Positions 50,113 to 59,519 are shown, numbered from the stretch's first letter. The stretch is 64,000 nt of DNA from Salipiger sp. CCB-MM3 (GCF_001687105.1 NZ_CP014600.1:1-64000); one strand, 5' to 3'. Numbers and translations: made by a program. The notes: generated from the sequence alone by a model not told the origin.

Positions 50113-51399
50113 ATGACCGTTGCCGTGATCATGTCGGCGCTGGTGCTGTTGATCCTGATCGGAACCCCGATCGGGATCGCGCTCGCCATGCTGGCGGTGG
50201 GCACGATGTGGTGGGCCGTGGGCCCCGATCTTCTGCCCGTGCTGATCCAGAGATTCTATGTCGGCACCACCTCGTTTCCGCTGCTGGCGATCCCCTTCTT
50301 CATCGTCGCCGGCAACCTGATGAACACCGGCGGCATGACCGACCGCATCTTCCGCACCGCGCTGGTCTTTGTCGGCCGGGTGCGCGGCGGGCTGGGCCAT
50401 GTGAACGTGGTGGGCAGCATGCTGTTCTCGGGCATGTCGGGCTCGGCGGTGGCCGATGCCGCGGGGCTGGGGCTGATTGAGGTGAAGGCGATGAAGGACG
50501 CGGGCTATTCGCCGCGCTACGCCGCCGCGATCACTGCGGTCTCGTCGACCATCGGCCCGATCGTGCCGCCGAGCATTCCCTTCGTCATCTACGGCAGCAT
50601 CGCCAATGTCTCGGTGGGGGCGCTGTTCCTTGCCGGGATCATGCCGGGGCTGCTGATGGGCCTCGCCATGATGGCGGTGATCGCGCTGACCGCGCGCGCC
50701 AAGAACCTGCCGCGCCTCGAAGAGCGTCCCGGCCTGCGCGAAAGCGCGGTGACCGTGCTGGGCGCGCTGCCCGCGCTGGTGATGCCGATCTTCGTGGTCG
50801 GCGGGCTGCTTTTGGGCATCGTCACCCCCACCGAGGCCGCCGTGCTGGCGGCGGGTTATGCGATCATCGTCGGCGTGTTCTTCTACCGCGAGCTGAAGAT
50901 CACCGACCTGCCCGAGATTTTCTGGGTGTCGGGCCAGCAGACGGTGCAGGTGCTGTTCATCATGGCCGCCGCCGCGCCGTTCAGCTGGGTTTTGGTGCAG
51001 CAGCAGGTGCCCAACGCGGTGGTCGACGCGATGCTCGGCATCACCGATCAGCCTTGGGCGATCCTCATCATGATCAACCTCATCCTGCTGATCCTTGGCA
51101 TGTTCATCGAGGGCATCGCGGTGATGATCATCTGCATGCCGATGCTGCTGCCGGTGGCGATCCAACTGGGCGTGGACCCGGTGCATTTCGGCGTGATCGT
51201 CGTGCTCAACCTGATGATCGGGCTGATCACCCCGCCGGTGGGCCTTTGCCTTTACACCGTGGCGCAGGTGGCGCGCGTCGATCTGGTCGAGATCATCAAG
51301 GAGATCTGGCCCTATCTGATCGCGCTCGCCGTCGTGCTGATCTCCATCACCTTCCTGCCGGGCCTCGTGATGTGGGTCCCCGCACTCTTCGGGTTCTGA
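50113..51399 (+). CDS. dctM: TRAP transporter large permease (DctM family)
   Basis: The 428-residue protein has about twelve membrane spans. Visible are TSFPLLAIPFFIVAGNLMNTGGMTDRIFR, MLFSGMSGSAVADAAGLGLIEVKAM and IVPPSIPFVIYG, all strong DctM signatures. It uses the sodium gradient to import the ligand delivered by DctP. Here the large permease gene precedes the small one (P-M-Q order), the reverse of the more common P-Q-M arrangement. Confidence 0.94.
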   Translation: MTVAVIMSALVLLILIGTPIGIALAMLAVGTMWWAVGPDLLPVLIQRFYVGTTSFPLLAIPFFIVAGNLMNTGGMTDRIFRTALVFVGRVRGGLGHVNVVGSMLFSGMSGSAVADAAGLGLIEVKAMKDAGYSPRYAAAITAVSSTIGPIVPPSIPFVIYGSIANVSVGALFLAGIMPGLLMGLAMMAVIALTARAKNLPRLEERPGLRESAVTVLGALPALVMPIFVVGGLLLGIVTPTEAAVLAAGYAIIVGVFFYRELKITDLPEIFWVSGQQTVQVLFIMAAAAPFSWVLVQQQVPNAVVDAMLGITDQPWAILIMINLILLILGMFIEGIAVMIICMPMLLPVAIQLGVDPVHFGVIVVLNLMIGLITPPVGLCLYTVAQVARVDLVEIIKEIWPYLIALAVVLISITFLPGLVMWVPALFGF

Positions 51400-51402
51400 A
51401 CC

Positions 51403-51948
51403 ATGCTGACACTGACACGCATTTTCACCGCTCTCGACACCGCCGTGGACAAGGTCACCCGCTGGGGGGTGATCACCGGGATCACGACGCTGTTCGTCCT
51501 GCTGCTGATCCGGGTCATCGCCCGCGCCACCGAGATCGCCTTTGTCGCCTATGACGAGATCGGCGAGCTGGCGACGATCTGGATGATCCTGCTGGGGGTC
51601 GTGGCGCTGTGGCGCCGCGGCATGCTCTACCGGGTCGATGTGATCATCGCCGGTGACGCGGCGTGGAAGGGCTGGCTCGAGGTCTTCGTGCAGCTCGTCT
51701 CGCTGAGCTTCGCGGCGATCATGGTGGTCTATGGCTGGCAATACGCGGTGAACGCGCGCGAGACCACGGCGATCCTGCAGATCAACAAGATCTGGTACTA
51801 CGGCGCGCTGCCGTTCTGCTGCGCCATCATGGGCATCTACAGCGCGCTGCAACTGGTGCAGCAGGTGCAGGGCAACCTTGCCCGCGGCACCGCGGGGGCG
51901 CCGGTGCGCCCGGCGCCCGAGGGCGAGCCCGCCATCAAGCATCTTTGA
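51403..51948 (+). CDS. dctQ: TRAP transporter small permease (DctQ family)
   Basis: The 181-residue protein has four hydrophobic segments and a conserved middle part EIAFVAYDEIGELATIWMILLGVVALWRRGMLYRVDVI, typical of DctQ. It forms the membrane complex with the large permease. It starts 3 bases after the dctM stop. The C-terminal 30 residues are polar and proline-rich. Confidence 0.9.
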   Translation: MLTLTRIFTALDTAVDKVTRWGVITGITTLFVLLLIRVIARATEIAFVAYDEIGELATIWMILLGVVALWRRGMLYRVDVIIAGDAAWKGWLEVFVQLVSLSFAAIMVVYGWQYAVNARETTAILQINKIWYYGALPFCCAIMGIYSALQLVQQVQGNLARGTAGAPVRPAPEGEPAIKHL

Positions 51949-52000
51949 CAGACATCAGAGGGTGCGCCCGGCGTGCCCTCCTTCGGGAAAGGGAGAGACC

Positions 52001-53446
52001 ATGACCGTCTACCAGAGCTTCGGCCTGCACATCGATGGGCAATGGAAAGAGGTCGCCTCCGGCGGCGAGATCGCGGTGATCGATCCGGTGAGCGAGGACG
52101 TGCTGGGCACCATCCCGCGCGCCGGCACCGCCGAGCTTGATGCCGCGCTGGAGGCCGTCGACCGCATGGCGCCGGTCTGGGCGGCGACGCCGGGCTGGCA
52201 GCGCAGCGCGCTGCTGCGCGAGACCGCCCGCTGCATGGCCGACCGCGCCGAGCGCGCCGCATGGGACATGAGCGTCGAGACCGGCAAGCCGCTGGCCGAG
52301 GCCAAGGGCGAATGGCAGGCGGCGGTGGATCAGTTCGACTGGTACGCCGACGAGGCGCGGCGCATCTTCGGCCATACGCTCGCCGGGCGCGAGCCGGGGG
52401 TGCGGCTGGATGTGAGCTATGCGCCGGTCGGGCCGGTGGCGGCCTTCACCGCGTGGAACTTCCCGGCGCTTCTGCCCGCGCGCAAAGTCGCGGCGGCGCT
52501 GGCGGCGGGCTGTCCGATCATCGTGAAACCCTCGGAAGAAGCGCCGTCGAGCATGGCGCATATCGCCGAATGCGCGGTCGAGGCGGGGCTGCCAAAGGGC
52601 GTGCTCAACGTGGTGCTGGGCGATCCGGCCGAGATCTCGGCGCATCTCATCGCCTCGCCGGTGATCCGCAAGGTCTCGCTGACCGGCTCGGTGCCGGTGG
52701 GCAAGCTGCTGATGGCGCAGAGCGCGCAGGGGCTCAAGAAACTGTCGATGGAACTGGGCGGCCATGCGCCGGTGCTGGTCTATCCCGATGCCGATCCGGT
52801 GCGCGTGGGCGAGATTTGCGGCGCCACCAAGTTCCGCAACGCCGGGCAGGTCTGCATCTCGCCGACGCGGTTCTTCGTGCATGAGGACGTCTACGAGCCC
52901 TTTGCCGAGGCCATGGCGCGCGTCGCCAAAGGGGTGAAGCTGGGTCGCGGCACCGATGAGGGCGTGCAGATGGGGCCGATGGCCAACGCCCGCGGCCGCG
53001 ACCGGGTGGCGGCGCTGGTGCAGGACGCGCTCGACAAGGGGGCCGATCTGCTCGCCGGGGGCAGCGTGCCCGCCGGGCGCAATCAGGGGTTCTTTTTCGA
53101 GCCCACCGTGCTGGGCCGGGTGCCGATGGATGCGGCGATCCTGCGCGAAGAGCCGTTTGGCCCGGTTGCCCCGATCGTGCCCTTCCGCGACCATGACGAG
53201 GTGATCCGGCTGGCCAATGACACCGGCTTTGGCCTTGCGGGCTATGTCTTCTCGGGCTCGCTCTCGACCGCCAGCCGCGCCGCCGAGGCGCTGGAGGTGG
53301 GTATGGTCGGGGTCAACGACATGCTGCTCGCTGCCGCCGAGGTGCCCTTCGGCGGGGTCAAGGACAGCGGTTTCGGCCGCGAGGGGGGCCAACTCGGCAT
53401 CCTCGAATATCTCGAAGCAAAATACGTGAAGACGCGCTACGCGTGA
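52001..53446 (+). CDS. NAD(P)-dependent aldehyde dehydrogenase (succinate-semialdehyde dehydrogenase type)
   Basis: The protein has 481 residues. It shows AAFTAWNFPALLPARKVAAALAAG (Asn of the oxyanion site, cofactor region), MELGGHAPVLVYPDADP (catalytic Glu near residue 250), NAGQVCISPTRF (catalytic Cys near 284) and REEPFGPVAPIVPF. These match the GabD / alpha-ketoglutarate-semialdehyde dehydrogenase group. With the IlvD/Edd dehydratase next door it could oxidise a semialdehyde formed from a sugar acid. The ATG at 52001 follows GGGAGAG. Confidence 0.92.
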   Translation: MTVYQSFGLHIDGQWKEVASGGEIAVIDPVSEDVLGTIPRAGTAELDAALEAVDRMAPVWAATPGWQRSALLRETARCMADRAERAAWDMSVETGKPLAEAKGEWQAAVDQFDWYADEARRIFGHTLAGREPGVRLDVSYAPVGPVAAFTAWNFPALLPARKVAAALAAGCPIIVKPSEEAPSSMAHIAECAVEAGLPKGVLNVVLGDPAEISAHLIASPVIRKVSLTGSVPVGKLLMAQSAQGLKKLSMELGGHAPVLVYPDADPVRVGEICGATKFRNAGQVCISPTRFFVHEDVYEPFAEAMARVAKGVKLGRGTDEGVQMGPMANARGRDRVAALVQDALDKGADLLAGGSVPAGRNQGFFFEPTVLGRVPMDAAILREEPFGPVAPIVPFRDHDEVIRLANDTGFGLAGYVFSGSLSTASRAAEALEVGMVGVNDMLLAAAEVPFGGVKDSGFGREGGQLGILEYLEAKYVKTRYA

Positions 53447-53460
53447 TCGGAAAGGACGCC

Positions 53461-55188
53461 ATGACCAACGACACGACCAAGGGGCAGGGCATTGCCCGCG
53501 GCCTCACCAACTACGGCGATCCGGCCTTTTCGCGCTACCTGCGCCGGTCCTTCGCCAGTTCGATGGGCTACAGCCGCGAGATGCTCGACCGGCCGATCGT
53601 CGGCATCGCCCATGCGGCCTCGGGGTTCAACAACTGCCACCGGCATTTCCCCGAGATGATCGAGGCGGTGAAGCGCGGCGTGCTGGCTTCGGGCGGGCTG
53701 CCGGTGGAGTTTCCGACGATCTCGCTGGGCGAGGTGTTTCTGACCCCGACGTCGTTGAAATTCCGCAACCTCATGTCGATGGACGTCGAAGAGATGGTGC
53801 GCGCTCAGCCGATGGACTCGGTGGTGCTGCTGGGGGGCTGCGACAAGACCGTGCCGGCGCAGCTGATGGGCGCGATCTCGGCGGGGCTTCCGGCGATCCA
53901 GCTGGTGGCGGGGCCGATGTCCACCGGGCGCCATAAAGAGCACCGGCTTGGGGCCTGCACCGACTGCCGCCGCTTCTGGCAGCAGTTCCGCGCGGGCGAG
54001 ATCGACCAGCAGGAAATCGACACGGTAGAGCGCAAGCTGGCCTCGACCGCGGGCACCTGCGCGGTGATGGGCACCGCCTCGACCATGGCGAGCCTGACCG
54101 AGGCGATGGGCATGATGCCCGCGATGGGCGCGGGCATTCCGGCGGTCAGCGCCGACCGGCTGCGCATGGCCGAGGACACCGGGCGCATCGCCATGGGCCT
54201 CATCGGCTCGGATCTCACCCCGGCCCGCATCATGACCGAGCAGGCGATCGAAAATGCGGTGACGGTGCTGCTGGCGCTTGGCGGCTCGACCAACGCGGTG
54301 CTGCATCTGGCGGCCATCGCCGGGCGGGCCGGGCTGCCGCTCGATCTGCGGCGGCTCAATGAGCTGAGCGACCGCACGCCGGTGCTGGTCGATCTCAAGC
54401 CCACCGGCGACTACTACATGGAGGATCTGCACTATGCGGGCGGCATTCCGGCGGTGATGCGGGAATTGCGCGACCTACTGCATCTCGACGCGCGCACGAT
54501 CACCGGCGAGACCATCGGCGACCGGATCGAGGCGGCGGAAGACTGGGTCGACCGGCGGGTGATCCGCCCGGCCAGCGATCCGATCCGCGAGACCGGCGGG
54601 CTGGTGGCGCTCTATGGCAACCTCGCCCCGAACGGCGCGATCCTGAAACGCTCGGCGGCCGACCCGAAGCTTTTTGAAAAGGAGGCGCGGGTGATCGTCT
54701 TTTCCTCGCTCGAGGATCTCTCGCAGCGCATCGACGATCCCGATCTCGACGTCACCGCCGACGACATGCTGGTGCTGCAGAACGCCGGGCCGACCAGCGG
54801 CGCGGCGATGCCCGAGGCGGGCTATCTGCCGATCCCCAAAAAGCTGGCGCGGCAGGGCATCAAGGATATGGTGCGCATCTCGGACGCGCGGATGAGCGGC
54901 ACCGCCTATGGCACCATCGTGCTGCATGTCTCGCCGGATGCGGCCTCGGGCGGGCCGATCGGGCTGTTGCGCAGCGGCGACCGGGTGCGGCTGAGCGTGA
55001 AGGACCGCAGCATCGAGGTGCTTGTGGGGGCGGAGGAACTGGCGGCACGGCGTGAGGGCCACACCCCGCAGCGGGCCACCGCCGAGCGCGGCTATGCCAA
55101 GCTCTACGCCGAGGAAATCCTACAGGCCGAGAGGGGTTGCGACTTTGGGTTTCTGGTCGGCACGCCGGTGCAGACGGCGGGCGACTAG
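53461..55188 (+). CDS. IlvD/Edd-family dehydratase, probably for a sugar acid
   Basis: The 575-residue protein has Fe-S cluster cysteines in HAASGFNNCHRHFPEM, LLGGCDKTVPAQL and RLGACTDCRRFW. MGTASTMASLTEAMGMM and ALGGSTNAVLHL are also family signatures. RLGACTDCRRFW is usual in the sugar-acid dehydratases rather than in biosynthetic IlvD. It would form a 2-keto-3-deoxy acid from an aldonate. The ATG at 53461 has GGAAAGGA upstream; the alternative GTG at 53443 overlaps the aldehyde dehydrogenase stop. Last gene of the operon, before a strong hairpin. Confidence 0.9.
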   Translation: MTNDTTKGQGIARGLTNYGDPAFSRYLRRSFASSMGYSREMLDRPIVGIAHAASGFNNCHRHFPEMIEAVKRGVLASGGLPVEFPTISLGEVFLTPTSLKFRNLMSMDVEEMVRAQPMDSVVLLGGCDKTVPAQLMGAISAGLPAIQLVAGPMSTGRHKEHRLGACTDCRRFWQQFRAGEIDQQEIDTVERKLASTAGTCAVMGTASTMASLTEAMGMMPAMGAGIPAVSADRLRMAEDTGRIAMGLIGSDLTPARIMTEQAIENAVTVLLALGGSTNAVLHLAAIAGRAGLPLDLRRLNELSDRTPVLVDLKPTGDYYMEDLHYAGGIPAVMRELRDLLHLDARTITGETIGDRIEAAEDWVDRRVIRPASDPIRETGGLVALYGNLAPNGAILKRSAADPKLFEKEARVIVFSSLEDLSQRIDDPDLDVTADDMLVLQNAGPTSGAAMPEAGYLPIPKKLARQGIKDMVRISDARMSGTAYGTIVLHVSPDAASGGPIGLLRSGDRVRLSVKDRSIEVLVGAEELAARREGHTPQRATAERGYAKLYAEEILQAERGCDFGFLVGTPVQTAGD

Positions 55189-55209
55189 AGAGGCCCGGAG
55201 AAAGGGTAG

Positions 55210-55234
55210 GGGGGCGGCAGAGAGGGCCGCCCCC
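55210..55234 (+). terminator. Hairpin after the catabolic operon
   Basis: A perfect 9-bp stem (GGGGGCGGC / GCCGCCCCC) with a 7-base loop, 22 bp after the dehydratase stop. No U tract follows, so it may stabilise the 3' end or need Rho. Confidence 0.55.
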
Positions 55235-55275
55235 GGCCTGATGCACGCGCACGTTGACCGCAGCGGGCCTGCGCC

Positions 55276-55298
55276 CATATACTACCCAGTAGCATATG
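55276..55298 (+). promoter_or_regulatory. Inverted repeat, candidate ParD operator
   Basis: CATATACTAC and GTAGCATATG form a 10-bp inverted repeat with one mismatch and a 3-base centre. It ends 11 bases before the antitoxin start. Antitoxins of this class normally repress their own promoter through such a site. Confidence 0.65.
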
Positions 55299-55309
55299 AG
55301 GGCCCCACC

Positions 55310-55567
55310 ATGAGCGTCAAAGCCTCTATCTCACTCACCGAAGCGCAGGATGCCTATGTGCGCAGCCTCGTGCAGGGCGGGCGGTTTCCCTCGCTCAGCG
55401 CGGCGCTGCAACATGGGGTCGAGCTGATGCGGCAGGAAAGCGAGCAGGCCGAGGCGCTGCGGCAATTGCTGGACGCGCGGCGCGCCGGGGCCTTTGTGGC
55501 GCTGGACGAGGGGCGCGCGGGGACCGAGGCGATGATCGCCCGCAAGCGGGCCGAGCGTGGCCTATAG
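55310..55567 (+). CDS. parD: ParD-type antitoxin
   Basis: The 85-residue protein has an N-terminal ribbon-helix-helix domain (MSVKASISLTEAQDAYVRSL, then GGRFPSLSAALQHGVELMRQ). The charged C-terminal part (ALRQLLDARRAGAFVALDEG) would wrap the toxin. It overlaps the toxin gene by 11 bases, the usual antitoxin-first arrangement. Its promoter holds the inverted repeat at 55276-55298. Such a pair would help keep the plasmid. Confidence 0.88.
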   Translation: MSVKASISLTEAQDAYVRSLVQGGRFPSLSAALQHGVELMRQESEQAEALRQLLDARRAGAFVALDEGRAGTEAMIARKRAERGL

Positions 55568-55907
55568 GGTTCTGCGGGCGGCGGCGGTCGCGCGCGATCT
55601 GGAGCTGATCTTCGAATTCATCGCGGGCAGCGCCGAGGCGCTTGGCGAGTCTGTGGAGGCGGCTTTCGAGATCGCCGAGCGGCGGCTGGCGGCGATCCTT
55701 GCGGCGATGGAAGGCTTGGGGCAGGCACCGCATCAGGGCACCCGGCGGCCCGAGCTGGGCACGGCGCTGCGCCATGTCACCAAAGAGCGGGCGATCTTTT
55801 ATTTCGATGTGGATGATGGCGCCGAAGAGATCCGCGTGCTGGCGGTGTTCTTTGGCGGGCAGGACCACGACACGCGCATCCTGCTGCGGCTTTTGGGGCG
55901 GGGCTGA
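55557..55907 (+). CDS. parE: ParE/RelE-fold toxin
   Basis: The 116-residue protein starts with GTG inside the end of parD. RVLRAAAVARDLELIFEFIA and LRHVTKERAIFYFDVDDG fit the ParE/RelE superfamily, with IRVLAVFFGGQDHDTRIL as the last strand and helix. ParE proteins poison DNA gyrase; RelE relatives cut mRNA, and which applies cannot be told here. Normal length, with no visible defect. Confidence 0.88.
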   Translation: MAYRVLRAAAVARDLELIFEFIAGSAEALGESVEAAFEIAERRLAAILAAMEGLGQAPHQGTRRPELGTALRHVTKERAIFYFDVDDGAEEIRVLAVFFGGQDHDTRILLRLLGRG

Positions 55908-55974
55908 TCCGCTTTGGTGAGCCGCTTTGGTGGGGTGCTCCGCGCAGCGCCGGGCCGCGCGGAACGAGAGGGTG

Positions 55975-57252
55975 TCAGGCTTTGCGGCCAATGCCCAGCA
56001 GTTGGTAGAGCAGCAGCGCGGTCAGCGTCGAGGTGCCGATGCCGCCCAGCGAGAACTGCCCGATGTGCAGGGTGAAATCCCCGGCGCCGAAGATCAGCGC
56101 CACACCGGCGGTGAAAAGGTTGCGCGGGTCCGAGAAGTCCACTTTGTTCTCGATCCAGATGCGCGCCATGGCCGAGGCGATGAGCCCGAAGACCGCCACC
56201 GACAGCCCGGCGAGAACCGGCGCGGGAATGGTCTGCAAGAGCGCGCCGAACTTCGGCGAGAGGCCCAGCAGGATCGCGGCGAAAGCGGCGATCACAAAGA
56301 CCAGCGTGGAATAGACTTTGGTCATCGCCATGACGCCGATGTTCTCGGCGTAGGTGGTCACCCCGGTGCCGCCGCCCGAGCCCGCGACCATGGTCGCCAG
56401 ACCGTCGGCCAGAAAACCGCGCCCGATGTAAGGGTCCATGTCCTTGCCGGTGATCGCACCAAGCGCCTTGATGTGCCCGAGGTTCTCGGCCACCAGCACG
56501 ATGGCCACCGGGGCGATGAGGGTGATGGCGGACCAGTGGAACTCGGGCGTCTGGAACTTCGGCAGGCCGAACCAAGCGGCCCCGGCGACCGCAGAGAAGT
56601 CGATCGGCGTCATCAGGCCCATGAGGTTGCCCAGCACCAGCACCAGCGCATAGCCAAAGAGCAGCGCCAGCAGCACCGACAGCCGCCGGGTGCGGGAATG
56701 GCCGTAGCAAGAGACCATCGCCATGCAGAGCACGGTCAGCAGCGCCACGGTGAGGTGCGAGGGGGTGGGCGCGCCGAAGGCGTTCAGCTGGTCCACTGCC
56801 ACCGGCGCGAGGTTGAGGCCGATGGCGATGCCGATGGTGCCGGTGACCACGGGCGGCATCAGCCGCTCGACCCAGCCATAGCCGACCGCCATGACGATCA
56901 GCCCGATCAGCGCGTAAAGCGCGCCGCAGGCGATGATCCCGCCAAGCGCATGGGCGATGGTCGCGCCCTCCTGTCCGGTCACCGCCAGCACCACCGCGAT
57001 GAAGGCGAAGGACGAGCCGAGGTAGCTGGGCACCCGCCCGGCGGTGATGATGAAGAACAGCAGCGTGCCGATGCCCGAGAAGAACACCGCCACATTGGGA
57101 TCGAACCCCATGAGGATCGGCGCCACGATGGTCGAGCCGGACATGGCCAGCAGGTGCTGGATGCCCATCGGCACCGAGGCCGCGCCGGGCAGCCTCTCGT
57201 CGGGCATCACCTCCGCGCCGGTGGTGCTGCGCCATTTGGGGAAATACGACAT
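55975..57252 (-). CDS. NCS2-family uracil/xanthine permease
   Basis: The 425-residue protein has fourteen predicted spans. GIQHLLAMSGSTIVAPILMG and VLVAENLGHIKALGAITGKD contain the Glu and His used for nucleobase binding in UraA. GSGGGTGVTTYAENIGVMAMTKVYST is the NCS2 signature. The AENLGHIKA context favours uracil or another pyrimidine over xanthine. It converges on the parE gene and is followed upstream (135 bp) by the IclR gene of the next operon on the same strand. Confidence 0.92.
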   Translation of the reverse strand: MSYFPKWRSTTGAEVMPDERLPGAASVPMGIQHLLAMSGSTIVAPILMGFDPNVAVFFSGIGTLLFFIITAGRVPSYLGSSFAFIAVVLAVTGQEGATIAHALGGIIACGALYALIGLIVMAVGYGWVERLMPPVVTGTIGIAIGLNLAPVAVDQLNAFGAPTPSHLTVALLTVLCMAMVSCYGHSRTRRLSVLLALLFGYALVLVLGNLMGLMTPIDFSAVAGAAWFGLPKFQTPEFHWSAITLIAPVAIVLVAENLGHIKALGAITGKDMDPYIGRGFLADGLATMVAGSGGGTGVTTYAENIGVMAMTKVYSTLVFVIAAFAAILLGLSPKFGALLQTIPAPVLAGLSVAVFGLIASAMARIWIENKVDFSDPRNLFTAGVALIFGAGDFTLHIGQFSLGGIGTSTLTALLLYQLLGIGRKA

Positions 57253-57387
57253 CTCTCTCTCCTCGGAAGCCTCGCGTTGGGCGCGGCCATAGCCTCTTTT
57301 GCGGGCAAAAGGGAATGGCCGATGGCCGTAGGGCCGCCATGCGCCAAGCGGCGCTCATGGGGCGTGTGGCGCTATAGGGGAGGGGGG

Positions 57388-58302
57388 TTAGAGGATGCCG
57401 GCGATTTCGCTGGCGATCTCGGCCAGCGGCCCGCGGGTCTCACGGATGCGCAGAATGCAATCGGAATCGCGCGGCAACAGGCAGCCCACCGCCGCCGCCA
57501 CGCCGCCCTGCGCGTCGCGGATCGCCACGGCGACCGCGCTGATGCCGTCGATATATTCCCCGTCTTCCACCGCAAAGCCGTGGCGGCGGATCTGCCGCAG
57601 GCTCTCGCCCAGTTCCCCCAGCGAGCCGATGCTGCGGCCGTTGAAGGCGGTGAGACCATGTTTGGCGACCACCTCGGCGATGCGCGCCTCGGGCAGCCAC
57701 GCGAGGATCGCCTTGCCGAGCGCCGAGGCATGCGCCGCCCCGGCGAGCCCTTCGGTATAAGCGGCCAAGGGAATGGCGTTCGGCGTCGCGGGCAGGGCCG
57801 AGGCGGTGACAGTCAGATCGCGGCCCTGGAACACCGTGAAAACGCTGGTCAGATCGGTGCTGTCTGACAGCCGCCGCAGCCGCGCCGCCGCCGCGCTTTC
57901 CAGATCGAGCCCCGCCGCACCACCGCCGCGCGACAGCCGCGAGAGCCTACGCCCGAGGTAATAGACCTTAGGGTAGGGATTGCGGCGCACGTAGCCGCGC
58001 CGCACCAGCGCGTCGAGCAGGTTGAAGCAGGTGGTGGTGCGCAGCCCGGTCTGCTGGGCGATGTCCTTGAGCTTCATCGGAGTGCGGCTGGCGGCGATGG
58101 TCTCGAGGATGGCGAAGGCGCGGTCGATGGACTGGATGTGCGAGGGCTCGGCCTCCTCGTCCGGGTCCGGGCCATCGCCGAACAGGCCGCCGAATTGGCC
58201 CGCCCGTTCCTGCTCTTCCATGCGGATGATCGTGCGCGCCGGGGTGATGTCCTCGGGTTCGATCCGCCATTCCTTGCGCATGCGTTCCTGCCTTGGCTCC
58301 AT
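57388..58302 (-). CDS. IclR-family regulator at the end of the ABC/RidA/MFS operon
   Basis: The 304-residue protein carries an unusual acidic N-terminal extension of about 50 residues (through GDGPDPDEEAEPSH) before the HTH (IQSIDRAFAILETIAASRTP, KLKDIAQQTGLRTTTCFNLL). The effector domain has ASALGKAILAWLPEARIAEV and VEDGEYIDGISAVAVAIRD. Its ATG lies 5 bases after the MFS stop. A second start at 58281, with AGGAA just upstream, would shorten it by 7 residues. It probably regulates the six-gene operon it belongs to; the effector is unknown. Confidence 0.88.
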   Translation of the reverse strand: MEPRQERMRKEWRIEPEDITPARTIIRMEEQERAGQFGGLFGDGPDPDEEAEPSHIQSIDRAFAILETIAASRTPMKLKDIAQQTGLRTTTCFNLLDALVRRGYVRRNPYPKVYYLGRRLSRLSRGGGAAGLDLESAAAARLRRLSDSTDLTSVFTVFQGRDLTVTASALPATPNAIPLAAYTEGLAGAAHASALGKAILAWLPEARIAEVVAKHGLTAFNGRSIGSLGELGESLRQIRRHGFAVEDGEYIDGISAVAVAIRDAQGGVAAAVGCLLPRDSDCILRIRETRGPLAEIASEIAGIL

Positions 58303-58307
58303 CCGGT

Positions 58308-59519
58308 TCAGCGCCGCCCCTGATGGCAGTTGAGCCACAGACCGGCGGCGCAGGCCAGCATTCCCACGAGGCACACGCCGGGCCAGCCGCCCCATGTCCA
58401 CGCCAGCCCGCCGGTCACCGTGCCCGCCGCCGCGCCGCTGAAGCGCACCACCATATAGACCGTATTGAGCCTGCTGGTGGCGCTCTCGTCCAGTTCCAGC
58501 ACGCGGGTCATGCTGCTGACGTGGCTGATCTGCATCCCCAGATCGAGCAGGATCACCCCGGGCACGATCCACAGGATCTGCGCCCCGGCCATGGTGAAGA
58601 CCGGGAAGGCCAGCGCCATCAGCGCGCCCGACAGCGCCAGCGTCGCGCGCAGCGACAGGCGGCGGGTGAGCGGTGCGCTGGCCATGGCCCCCAGCACGCC
58701 AAGCGCGCCGACGAGGGCGAAATTGCCGACCATGCTGGCGGTATAGTGCTGCGGCAGCGCGGCGAGATGGAAGGCGAAGGTCGACCAGAACAGGCTGAAG
58801 GCGCCGAACTGCAGCGCCGCCGCCAGCGCCAGCCGCCGCAGATCGGCATGGGCGCGCCAAAGCTGCGGCAGGCTGCGCAGCAGGCCAAGGTAGCTGCCGG
58901 TGTAATCGGGCGGCATCGCTGGGATGGCGCGGCGCAGCACCAGCAGCAGCCCCAGCATGACCGCTGCGGCCAGCAGATAGACCGCGCGCCAGCCAAGCAG
59001 ATGCCCCAGCCAGCCGCCGACGAAGCGCGACAGCACGATGCCCAGCAGCAGCCCCGCCATGACCCGCCCGATGGCGCTGGCGCGCTGCTGCGGCGCGACG
59101 ATCTTGCGCGCCACCGGGGGCATGATCTGCGGCACGATCGAAACCAGCCCGATGGCGAAGCCGGTGATCAGCAGGCCCGGATAGTGCTGCATGGCGGCAA
59201 AGCCGAGCAGCGCCGCGCAGGACAGCAGCAGCATCACCGACACCAACCGCCGCCGGTCCATCCGGTCGCCGAGCGGCAGGATCAGCAGCAGCCCAAGCGT
59301 ATAGCCAAGCTGGGTGAGGCCGGAGATCCAGCTTGCCGCCCAATCGGCGACGCCGAACGCGCCGCCGATCTCGTGCAGCAGCGGCTGCGCATAGTAATTG
59401 TTGGCCACCACGATCCCCGCCGCCGCCGCCAGCGCCCAGACCGCGGGCGGCATGGGTGTGGGCATGGGGGTTGTGGCCGCGGTGCCGGAGGCGGGCACGC
59501 TTTGGCTCTGCCCGCTCAT
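58308..59519 (-). CDS. MFS transporter
   Basis: The 403-residue protein has twelve membrane spans. NNYYAQPLLHEIGGAFGV and GYTLGLLLILPLGDRMDRRRLV (the MFS loop 2-3 motif) resemble the YnfM/YgaY group, often efflux or organic solute transporters. It overlaps the ABC ATPase stop as ATGA. An MFS gene inside an ABC uptake operon is uncommon; it could export a product or bring in a related compound. Confidence 0.9.
   Translation of the reverse strand: MSGQSQSVPASGTAATTPMPTPMPPAVWALAAAAGIVVANNYYAQPLLHEIGGAFGVADWAASWISGLTQLGYTLGLLLILPLGDRMDRRRLVSVMLLLSCAALLGFAAMQHYPGLLITGFAIGLVSIVPQIMPPVARKIVAPQQRASAIGRVMAGLLLGIVLSRFVGGWLGHLLGWRAVYLLAAAVMLGLLLVLRRAIPAMPPDYTGSYLGLLRSLPQLWRAHADLRRLALAAALQFGAFSLFWSTFAFHLAALPQHYTASMVGNFALVGALGVLGAMASAPLTRRLSLRATLALSGALMALAFPVFTMAGAQILWIVPGVILLDLGMQISHVSSMTRVLELDESATSRLNTVYMVVRFSGAAAGTVTGGLAWTWGGWPGVCLVGMLACAAGLWLNCHQGRR

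Noticed and set aside
53461..55188. Biosynthetic dihydroxyacid dehydratase IlvD
   Set aside because: The cysteine context (RLGACTDCRRFW) and catabolic surroundings favour a sugar-acid dehydratase; no other branched-chain synthesis genes are near.
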